In this document: positions 33,539-42,237 of the stretch, piece by piece | Layout of the letters: each line of letters begins with the position of its first letter | How positions within the stretch are numbered: position 1 is the first letter of the stretch | NCBI GenBank assembly: GCA_016271365.2 | Contig: CM057456.1 | Coordinates: 607,109,501-607,173,500, forward strand | Length of the DNA: 64,000 nt | Reading direction: 5' to 3' | Source: Neoceratodus forsteri | Lineage: Eukaryota > Chordata > Ceratodontiformes > Ceratodontidae | Notes under the pieces: generated by a model | The model's database searches: none | Told to the model about the DNA's origin: nothing | What the model saw: only the letters and a program-made list of their open reading frames with translations | Position numbers and translations under genes: made by a program

Positions 33539-33954
33539 TCCCATCATGCCCATATCCCAGCGCATGAGTGGAACAGTGTAGGAGTGGAGCATCTGCAGAG
33601 CATCCACGATAGTCCCCAGTCAGCAGAAGACTCTGCAGGTGGGTCAGCAGACCAAGGTAAGGAAGTAAAACAATACTGTTTACAGTATACAATCAGCAAC
33701 AGGAAAGGTAGCTGCAGGATGCAGACATACCACCAGTGGGAAAGAAGCAGTACACACTCAGGATAAGGTAGGTAGCTAGGTAGAGGTAAGAGGGTTAGAA
33801 AAAAATAAAATAAGAAACACCCTATCTGTGGTGGGGTAGGGTAGCAAATAAGTTTCAGGCAGCAAAAGGGGGAAGTAGGAATACAACAGGAGTAAGAAGG
33901 AGGCTGTAAGTCATTAAAGGTTTTAATAGACACTAAGTAAAGGAAGGCAATATC

Positions 33955-34876
33955 ATGGGTGAGGTGCAGTGCAACAGGTGTGGGACCACAGTCTTTTGGG
34001 ACACCTTCTGGAGACTGAGAGTCTGACCTATTTGTTCTCACCTCTCTGGGTTGAGCACAAAGGTTTCTGTACTCCAGGCTGAACTGGCAAGGTTCAAAGG
34101 ATCATCTGCCCCACCTATGGGCCACCAAGTCTGCCACTGCTCCCCCAGATGATGCCTATGCAGAGGCAGAGTGGTTGGACCTTGGTGGGCTCAGGAGGGT
34201 GATGGTGGCAGGAAGGGTGCACACTCTTCAGCTGGTATCACTGAAGAATCCCTTTGATGAACTGGCAGGATGGGGCAGTTGACAGGAGGCACCTACAGCA
34301 GTGGGAAAGGAGAAAGTGGGGGTCCTCAGAAGAAGAGACCTCAATGAGGGAAGAGGAAGCCCCCAGCTGAAGAGTAAGCAGCTGCTGGTGAGGGACTGTT
34401 ATTAGGGGGATAGAATTGGGAGCAGTGGGAGGAAGAGGAAGGAGAAGTGCCTGCAAAGTGCTTCAGCTTCGAGGGATGAGAGCATGTGGAGAGGATTGCT
34501 AGGGCAACAAGAGATGGGGGGAGCTGGACATCATTATCCACATGGGAACAAATCACCTGACAATGGACAGGGTAGGAGTAGTGCAGGACAATTTCAGGGA
34601 ACTGGAGTGAGACCTCAGGCAGGTGGCATGCACAATGGTTTTTGTTGAGGTGTTAGCTGTGTGTGGCCAGGTAGAGGAAAGAGTATTCCACACCTGGGCA
34701 TCTAACAACTGGTTGAAGGCATGGTACATGATGGACAGCTTTGGCTACACTGGGGACTGGGGACCTGCCTGAGAAGGTATAAGCCTCTATAGGGGAGATG
34801 GCCAGTATCTTTCCAGGAAGAGGACCACAGTCCTTAGTGGGTGGTTTAAATGCTATCTGAATGAACAATTAAACTA
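33955..34876 (+). pseudogene. CR1 ORF1, zinc-ribbon plus SGNH-hydrolase-like domain, broken
   Basis: The ATG at 33,955 begins MGEVQCNRCGTTVFWDTFW with a CxxC pair and then a TGA after 23 codons. Further on, IIHMGTNHLT (34,540) matches the GTN block of the esterase-like domain of CR1 ORF1. VFVEVLAVCG, NNWLKAWYMMDSFGYTGDWG and a DGQYLSRKRTTVLSGWF region near 34,800 follow in the family order. The usual DGxHL histidine is replaced by Q-Y, so the catalytic His is lost. In CR1 the domain is thought to bind or act on lipid or membrane substrates. Confidence 0.8.
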
Positions 34877-34956
34877 GTCAGGGGGAGGTTGTAAAAGCAA
34901 GGGAGGCGACAATTGCCCCACATGATGGAGCATTAGGGATGGAGGGCCAGAGGAAG

Positions 34957-35300
34957 ACATACTGAAATCATAAAATGCCGGTGATTGCCTATCACCTCTG
35001 CACCTTTGGAATCTCAAGCAGCAGTAAGCTTCATTTTAATAAAATCAACTCCAGCTTTTTGGTTTTATACTGCTCTTTAATGGTTTTCTTTGAAGTTGAA
35101 GCCTCCATCATAAACAGCTACAGCTATTGTTCTTCCTGAATATGTAAGTGCCTTTGCAACAATGCCTGCTTCGTGTTCCTTGTGAGCTGATGTGACAAGC
35201 CAGAGGCTAAAGCTATAAATACAACCTTTTAAATAAGAAAAAAATGCTTAACCATACTTCAGTCTAGTTGTATGTGTTCCAATGTTTTGGTTTTGAACAA
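34957..35300. mobile_element. Unidentified ~345-bp insert within the CR1
   Basis: Compared with the antisense relative at 61,540-61,400, CR1 sequence stops after GGAGGGCCAGAGGAAG and resumes at GTGAACTCCCCTAGGGC. The material between is AT-rich and not coding. It is probably an inserted element of unknown type. Confidence 0.5.
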
Positions 35301-35776
35301 GTGAACTCCCCTAGGGCAGGGGTGCAAAAAGACAGGGGTGGGGATAAGACAGGAAAAAAGGAATATAAATCAGGTGAGCACGAATAAAGGAGTTAAAGAA
35401 ACAGGGAATGCGCAATGTAAAAATGGAAGAGGTTGGTCAGGTGGATCTTCGGGGAGAGCCCAAGCTGGAAGGGGGTAAGCAGGGAAGCAGGCAGAGAGGA
35501 AGAAAGGTATAGAGACCCATTTGCACCAATGCTAGAGTCTGGGAAATAAAATTCCAGACCTGGAGACCATCATGGCAGAGGCTAGCATGGAGCTGATGGC
35601 CATAATGGAGCCGTGGTATACTGAGCACTATGACTGGGACATGGACATACATGCTACTCTTTGTTCTGGAGAGACAGGGCAGTGAGGAGGGTTTCCCTAT
35701 ATGTGAGGGAGGGAATAAAGGCCATAAACGTACATGGTCATTTGGAGGAATAGGAAGGTCTGGAGGTGCTGTGGGT

Positions 35777-37642
35777 TTCATTTATTTATTCATTCATTCG
35801 TTAACCGGGTTGGTGCACTGATCCAAGGACCTTTTTCAGACATGGCCCTGGCCAGAAACTGGTGCAAAACAATTGAAGATAATGTACAGTGAAAATGAAC
35901 AGCAGCGGACATACATAAGCAATAACTATAATCTAGTGCAAGTCAGGCTAACATACAGTGATGAGGTAATCATCATACATGTAACAATGTCAGATACAAC
36001 AACCAATGTGTACACATTAAAATATATAAAGTACATATACTGTATACAGTGCTTAGGTGGCAACATCCTCAAACAAATAGGTCAGAAATACATTGACAAA
36101 GCAAGCAGTATCAAATAATACTCAGAATACAACAAAAATAAGTTAACAGGGTAGAACACAGCTGGCATCAGAATAAGATGGCAACCAGTGAGCCAATTTC
36201 AAGGTGGGAGAAAAGGCAATTAGTGTGGGGGAGGGCTACGTAGGAGGCATAGCAGTGCTAGTGGCCTGAGGACAGTCGCAGGTCGAGGAGAACAGGAAGT
36301 GGGTTCTTAGTAGAAACATAGAAACACAGAAACATAGACTTTGATGGCAGATAAGGACCACTTGGCCCACCTAGTCTGCCCATTTCCCTACCTACTGGAT
36401 AAGCTGCAGATCCTAGTGAACCAACAGCCTATTTCTTCCTACCCCCACAAGAATTGCCTTATGTCTGTCCCATGCATTCTTGAATTCCACCACTGTTTTT
36501 GACCCCACAACCTCCTCAGGAAGGCCATTCCATTTGTCCACCTGTGAAAAAATACTTCCTCACATTGCCCCTGAGCCATCCCTCCTCTATCTTCAAATTG
36601 TGTTCACTTGTTCTTGCACATCTCTCTTTCTGAAAGATGCTACCCTCTTGGACTTTGTTTATTCTCTTGAGGTACTTAAAAGTTTCTATCGTGTTCCCAC
36701 TCTCCCTCCTTTCCTTCAGGGTATACATGTTAAGTTCCTTTAGTCTCTCCTCATCTGGCTTGTGTTGCAGACCCTGCACCATTTTAGTTGCCCTCCTCTG
36801 GACTGTCTCCATCCTGTCTATGTCCTTGTGGAGATGTGGTCTCCAGAACTGGACACAGTAATCCAGATAGGGTCTCACCAAGTGTCTGTACAGAGGGATA
36901 ACAACTTCCTGTTTTTTACTGGTGATGCCTCTCCCTCTACATCCCAGTATCCCTCCCACCCCCAGCCATCCCTACTGCCTTCTCACATTGCTTGCTAACC
37001 TTTAGGTCATCTGAAATGATTGGGAAGGGGGCCGAAGAAACACAGTGGGGCTGGGGGAGGTTGTTCCACAGAGTGGGTCCAACAGCAGAGAAGGCTCTTT
37101 TGCCCATCCTGGCGGTTATGTTTGGGGAGATGAGTTGGAGGTGGGATGTCAGGCAAAGATTGCGGCTGTAAGTTCTGGGCCAGATCAGAAGAGATAGAGG
37201 GGGTTAAGAGGGACATTGGATGCCATCTGCGACTAACTGGGCCAGCAGGTAGGAGTGTAGGGCTTGAGGGGGGAGCCAGTTTAGGGACTGGTAGAGAGAA
37301 CAGTGGAGAGTAGAGAGGGGCATGCAAGGCAACACAGCAAATCTGGCTGTAGGTTGTATCCAGCCAGTGCTGGTTGGCAGTGGAGGTAAGGGAGTACACT
37401 GGACACCCATAGTAGAGGAGGGGGAGGAAGTTGCCGTGGGCTATAGCGAGGCAAGCTTCTGGCATGAGATGGTCAAATAGGTGGTAGCAGAGCCCCAGCA
37501 TCTGGTTATTGTGACAGATCAGTGAAGCAATGTGGTCAGAGTGGGTAAGGGACAGGTCTAGGACTACCCCCAGATACTTGAATGGGGGAACGTTGTCAAG
37601 GAGAGATCTATCCAGGGAGTGGACAGTAAGAAAGCAGCCAGA
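35777..37642 (-). mobile_element. L2/CR1-group LINE 3' part, antisense, inserted in the CR1
   Basis: Flanked by GTGGGT at 35,771-35,776 and 37,643-37,648. Removing it restores the CR1 codons E-V-L-W-V-T-L-E-T exactly. The left edge is the 3' terminus (TTTATTTATTCATTCATTC, GTTAACCGGGTTGGTGC). The minus strand 37,640-37,010 encodes the RT tail: VPPFKYLGVVLDLSLTHSDH, NFLPLLYYGCPVYSL and LHAPLYSPL. A CR1 (36,312-37,018) is nested in it. It is distinct from the LINE at 42-45 kb, although the terminal GTTAACCGGGT motif recurs at 50,690. Confidence 0.9.
36312..37018 (-). mobile_element. CR1-like LINE 3' fragment nested in the LINE, antisense
   Basis: Begins GAAACATAGAAACACAG with CAGATAAGGACCACTTGG. 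Minus-strand 36,959-36,516 encodes a continuous 147-codon RT tail: RGRGITSKKQEVVIPLYRHL, a LDYCVQFWRPHLHKDIDRM stretch and RGNVRKYFFTGG. This is the third and youngest layer of the nest. Confidence 0.92.
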
Positions 37643-37850
37643 GTGGGTCACCCTGGAGACAGGCTTTAGAGCCACACTCTGTACCAGGCTAGTGTACAGA
37701 CCTCCAGCACAGGGAGAGGAGTTGGATAAGGCACTTGTGAAAACCATCACCAGATTGGCAAGTAAGTGGGAGATGCTGCTAGTTGGTGACTTCAATCTGC
37801 AAGACGTGGCGTGGAGTGGAGCCTTCCAATTGCAGCTTTGTAAATTCAAA
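37643..37850 (+). mobile_element. CR1 LINE, sense, continuation of the endonuclease
   Basis: VTLETGFRATLCTRLVYRPP then GEELDKALVKTITRLASK and LLVGDFNLQDVAWS. The GDFN motif is intact here. It continues the element from 33,539-35,776 and stops near 37,850. Confidence 0.85.
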
Positions 37851-38194
37851 AACTCCAGCACACTGACAGTACAAAACACTGGTACCACAATCACTACATA
37901 TAAACCAAAAAAGTTACCAGACTGAGACAGGACAGAAAGGACATTCCTCAAATCAATTGCAAGTGAAACAGTAATTTCATTAGTGGCTGCTGGTATAGTG
38001 ACTGGCACAAAACTCCCAACTCCCCAGCAGTTCATGCCCAATGGTTCTTTCTCAAGGGGCTCCTTGGGAAAGAACCATTGGGTTTGAAGTGCCAGGGAGT
38101 TTTGTCCTGGTCTGGTTTTGTCAATGATCCATCTGAATCCAAAATTCAGGAATGAGTAGTCTATAACCAGGTCCTTGACTTCAAGGAGCAGAGA
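37851..38194. repeat. Foldback-containing segment
   Basis: CACAAAACTCCC (38,006) and CCCAATGGTTCTTTC (38,037) are matched in inverse by GAAAGAACCATTGGG (38,068) and GGGAGTTTTG. This gives a hairpin of about 110 bp at 38,003-38,115. The rest is unassigned. Confidence 0.6.
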
Positions 38195-38510
38195 CACCTG
38201 ATGACGGATAGGCAACGTGACTTCAGGCAGCATCATGGAATTGACACTGGTCTTGTCAAACTGACCATGGATATCCAGGGTGCCATAGATAAAGGACTGC
38301 ATACTGGCACAATCTTCACTGACCTCACTAAAGCTTTTGACTTGGTTAGCCATAGCCTTCTCTCAAAACTAAAGCAGTTTGGTCTTGATGCACTGTCACT
38401 CAGCTGGTTCGCCCACTATATCACTGGAAGGTCCCAGACGGTCAGGTGGAAGGGCTCTCTCTCCAAAACCAAACTAATCCTGGACGGTGTCCCTCAGGGG
38501 TCTATTTTAA
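38195..38510 (+). pseudogene. LINE reverse transcriptase, first half (sense)
   Basis: The plus strand encodes HHGIDTGLVKLTMDIQ, GTIFTDLTKAFDLVSHSLL (palm A), LSWFAHYITGRSQTV and DGVPQGSIL. The frame stops making sense right after GVPQGSIL. Its missing continuation, LLFLLFVNDVL and onward, is at 46,887-48,165. The element belongs to the Jockey/L2/CR1 supergroup. Confidence 0.88.
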
Positions 38511-38652
38511 GTTGCAGGTTGAGGGTGGTGTACTGCACTTGTGCAGTAAAGAAATGCCGCAACACTAAACTTTGTTCTTGTGTTCTTCATTTATTTTTAG
38601 ACCCCAATGTTTTGCCACTATTTGAATGGCTTCTTCAAGAGGAAATCTAAAT

Positions 38653-38784
38653 ACTGGCACAGCCCTCCTCTCTCCACCATGGCTGGCAACAGACTGAGCT
38701 CTCAATGAGCACATACTGTATACAGTATGTGCTCATTGAATGACAGCTCACTCTGTGATGTCCATCAATGTCAATGAGTGCATA
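38653..38784. repeat. Left arm of a palindromic foldback element, with internal palindrome
   Basis: ACTGGCACAGCCCTCCTCTC, then CCACCATGGCTGGC, ACTGAGCTCTCAATGAG and CATACTGTATAC are matched in inverse at 40,716-40,789. A perfect palindrome, AATGAGCACATACTGTATAC meeting its inverse, is centred near 38,720. A second copy of the half-site, at 38,777-38,792, received the hAT. Confidence 0.8.
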
Positions 38785-38792
38785 CTGTATAC
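38785..38792. repeat. hAT target-site duplication (left)
   Basis: CTGTATAC, repeated at 40,717-40,724. Confidence 0.95.
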
Positions 38793-40716
38793 CAGTGGTG
38801 GGCAACCTGTGCCTCATGGGCCATTTGCGGCCCACAATATGTTTTTCTGTGGCCCCCGAGAAACTTTTAGACTACCATTCACATTTAATTAATTTTACTA
38901 GTAAACGTACTGTCTGTTTAATTTTAAACGCTGTCTGCGTCTCTTCCTGTATGAGCTTGCTCATGTACATCTACTGCTATGTCTACTGCTGTGTCTCTCT
39001 GTGTTAACACTGGCGATATTTTACGAACATACGAAATTTGCTAGCAGATAAAGGGCTAGAGATCTATCAAGTCTTCTCGAATGTGCAGCTAGCACCCCTT
39101 GTTCTGCAGCTGCCCCTCCCTTCAACCCTTCCCCTCCATTGACCCTCCCCCTTGTCCTGTCCCATCCCCTTTTGAAGTAGTCCACTGTTCTACTGGATAC
39201 CACTTCTGCAGGTAATGCATTCCACCCAGCTAACACCCTCTCTGTAAAAAAGTGTCTCCTAATCTCCCTCCTGAACCTTCCTCCCTCCAGTCTCATATCA
39301 TGGCCCCTGGTGTCCCTCCCCTCCCTTACTTTGAACAGCCCATCTGTACCTGTCTTGATTATTCCTTTCATGTACTTAAAGGTTTCAATCATGTCCCCCG
39401 TCCCTCCTCTCCTCCAGTGAGTACATGTTCAACTCCCTCAGCCTCCTCTCATATAAGTCCCCCAGCCCCTTGATCATCTTTGTCACCCTGCGCTGCACCC
39501 CCTCCAGTAACTTAATGTCCCTCCTCAGATATGGGTGCCAGTACTGCACGCAGTATTCCAGGTGTGGTCTAACTAATGACCTATACAGTGGCAGAATCAC
39601 CTCTTCCCTCCTTGAGGATATACCCCTTGCAATGCAACCCAGCATTTTGTTGGCCTTTGCAGCTGCCTTCCTACATTGAGCCAAGTTGTTCATTGACCCT
39701 GTAATGAGCATCCCCAGCTCCTTCTCCTCTGTCTGGGCTATTTGCACTCCCCCCAGCTCGTAACTTCTCCTTGGGTTCTTCACCCCAAAATGCAGCACCT
39801 TGCACTTTTTGGCATTAAACCCCAGTTGCCAGGTGTCTGACCAGGTTTCAAGCTTTGCCAGATCATCCTGCAACCCCTGCCATCCACCTAGGTCATCCAC
39901 CACAGCTCCCATCTTGGTATCATCAGCAAACAGACTGATCTTCCTCTCGATGTCCAATGATATGGCTGCAATGAATATCACAAACAACACTGGTCCCAAC
40001 ACCGAGCCCTGTGGAACACCGCTCGTCACTACCCTTAGGTGTGAGAGCTCCCCACCCACCACCACCCTCTGTTGCCTTCTCTGAAGCCAGTTTTGGATGT
40101 AGTATGCTTACTTTGCTGTTACTGGACCTCTCCTTTCTCCTGCACCTAAGACAGTTTGCTGTTTCTCCATGATGTTGTGGATTTAATGCGGGGAGAGCAG
40201 AGCTGAGTGGAGGGAGAATGACTTTGCTATGAAAAGTACTGAGTACTTTGTTATTCTTTTACAAATTACTGTTGTGTGACACATTTGCAACTTTGCTAGC
40301 AATTGTGGTGATTAGTTGACAAAACCGGAGTCATTGTTCAGCTATCAGTGGGTATCATATTGTTTAATTATTTAATGAGGTGCAAAGCAGTTGTTGTTTC
40401 ACTCCCCCCATCTCCTGAGTAGTACATGGCTGAGAGTGCACGCAAGTTTCGTGTTTTGATAATTCACTTAATTGTGCTGCACTTAGTTACTTTTCATTAA
40501 AAAACGATGTTAAGAGTGGGGCTGTAACACACCACAGAGACAGACCTTGAGCTGATTGGTATGAATTAAATAACGTTTTTTGTATAGAATTGGTCTCAAA
40601 TGTGTCAATTTTTGGTTATATGGGCCCCATCCAAGGCATGCATGCTGATGCAGCCCTCAAGGGGGTCCGAGGGCCACATATGTGGCCCACGGGGTCGTTT
40701 AAGTTGCCCACCACTG
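38793..40716. mobile_element. hAT DNA transposon (non-autonomous) with nested CR1
   Basis: The ends are CAGTGGTGGGCAACCTG on the left and CAGTGGTGGGCAACTT on the complement at the right: a 14-bp perfect terminal inverted repeat. They are flanked by the perfect 8-bp duplication CTGTATAC. Removing the nested CR1 (39,022-40,104) leaves about 840 bp with no transposase, so it is non-autonomous. GGCCCAC/GTGGGCC motifs next to both ends are typical of this hAT group. Confidence 0.95.
39022..40104 (-). mobile_element. CR1-like LINE 3' half nested in the hAT, antisense
   Basis: Minus-strand 40,065-39,385 is open for 226 codons: VTSGVPQGSVLGPVLFVIF, LFADDTKMGAVVDDLGG, QLGFNAKKCKVLHFGVKNP and RPHLEYCVQYWHPYLRRDI. 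One frameshift leads to 39,392-39,021 with MIETFKYMKGIIKTG and RHFFTERVLAGWNALPAEVV. The intact FADD and long open frame suggest it is younger than most copies here. Confidence 0.93.
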
Positions 40717-40789
40717 CTGTATACAGTATGCACTCATTAAGAGCTCAGTCGGTAGCCAGCCATGGTGAAGAGAGGAGGGCTGTGCTGGT
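40717..40789. repeat. hAT target duplication (right) and right foldback arm
   Basis: CTGTATAC followed by AGTATGCACTCATTAAGAGC, CAGTCGGTAGCCAGCCATGG and GAGAGGAGGGCTGTGCTGGT, the inverse of 38,653-38,720 with a few mismatches. Confidence 0.85.
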
Positions 40790-40839
40790 CACCAGCTTGG
40801 GTTCAGGACGAGGGTAGTGTGGTAGTGGGACACTATCTG

Positions 40840-41455
40840 CCGGGTTGGGGGGGTGCACTAGACCACAAGGGAAGAGATGTTATTTAACTTACTGGGGCTC
40901 GGGGATGGGGAGGGAGGGTTCACTAGACTACCAGGAATATGGTTATGTTGACTATACAGGGCATCAGGATGGTGAGGATTACAGTGGACACCAGGGAATA
41001 TGATGCAACATTGGGTGGGTGAGTCCAGTGGGGGGAGGGACTATTAGCCACCAGGGAATACTATTACTATTTCGGGCAGAGCTTCGGATGGGGGTGGGAC
41101 CACTGGACCACCAGGGATATCATAGAGTATTCTTATGGGTGACGATCGGCAACTGGCAGGGGGCACTAGACCACCAGCAAATATCCTTATTAATATCAGG
41201 ATGGTAGTCTGCGGGGGAGGGACCACTGGACCACCAGGGAATATATCTCATACTATAACTAGATGATCAGGATGGTGATCAGCAGAGGGAGGGACCACTA
41301 GAGCATATATATTTTACTATGACTGGGTGATCGGGATGGCGATTGGCGGGGGAGGGACCACTAGTCCACTAAGGAATATATCTTGTAATATAACTAGTTG
41401 ATCTGAATGGTGATCGGCGAGGGAGGGATGGACCATTAGCCACCAGGAACTGCGA
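40840..41455. repeat. Minisatellite, about 9-10 units of 57-75 bp
   Basis: Units recur with GGGAGGGACCACTGGACC, then ACCAGGGAATATAT, then an ACTAG-TGATC stretch and GGATGGTGATCGGCG. Visible unit starts are near 40,850, 40,918, 40,983, 41,039, 41,100, 41,165, 41,222, 41,293, 41,358 and 41,432. Unit length and sequence vary, so this is an old array. Confidence 0.88.
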
Positions 41456-42237
41456 CTGCTTATGGGGCAGGGCTGGGGGGGGCATGCTACGCTCCTTGCA
41501 GCCAATGTAAATGGACCAATAATGGGCATGCAAATGGCCACCTTGTGCCTTGCATACCTGGTGGGCTCATTTTCATGGCTGCCTTTGTGAATTGGAAATA
41601 GCACCCGTGTGCTGTTTCTTACAGGACCATGCTCCTGGCTGTATGCCGGGTCAGCGCTACTGGGGTAGCGCTGGCAGTACTGGGGTTACCGATGTCTTGG
41701 ACTACCCCTATTCACAGTCAGAGACTGTGGTGTGCTATCCAACTGTTAATAGCACTTTTGGACACCAGAACAACCACAAAATGCAATGCAGACTTTTGTG
41801 TTGCCTTTGAGATTTTTTGTGAGTCTGGCCCCAAGTGTTTAACAGCAATTGCACTTAAAATGAAATGATCCTCATAGATTGTACTAATGCATCATGAATG
41901 GCATCTTAAATACACAATGTATTTGCTTTCAAGTTCCTATGCAAGTTTATCTGTGTGTTTTCCACAGGTTTAAAAATTCATAACCTAGTAGAAAGGCATA
42001 AATGTATGTTTTCATTTAATTTTACTTTGTTTGAAATTTATCACACTGCTGGATGCTTAGAGGCAAATTCATTTATGATCACAAAATTTATATTAGGGTA
42101 TACTTTTGGCTTTTTAGGTATTCTTAATTATTGTGTCCCATCAAGTTCTGGCAGGTAGGCCAAGTGAGGTTGGTAAAACGAAGATTGTAGCATATGCATG
42201 CACATGATACGATTGGAATATGTTGGGATCGAGGTGT
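41456..42237. other. Unassigned; one perfect short palindrome
   Basis: CAGCGCTACTGGGGTAGCGCTG at 41,653-41,674 is a 9-bp-arm hairpin. No coding sequence is recognised. Confidence 0.4.

Larger units (their letters stand above)
33539..35776 (+). mobile_element. CR1 LINE, sense, first part (5' region, ORF1, start of ORF2)
   Basis: The 5' region 33,539-33,954 is followed by ORF1 (33,955-34,876), an unidentified insert (about 34,957-35,300) and the start of the endonuclease at about 35,515-35,776 (SLGNKIPDLETIMAEA, then IMEPWYTEHYDWDMDIH). The frame continues after the LINE inserted at 35,777-37,642: EGLEVLWV before, TLETGFRATLCTRLVYRPP after. Few CR1 copies keep a 5' end; this and 59.9-62.3 kb are the only ones here with ORF1. 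Confidence 0.85.

Noticed and set aside
37007..38353. The longest open frame of the window (448 codons, minus strand) as a gene
   Set aside because: It crosses four unrelated segments: antisense of a sense LINE RT, a foldback, antisense of a CR1 endonuclease and only then the true sense tail of a LINE RT (from about 37,642 downwards). It is a chance fusion.
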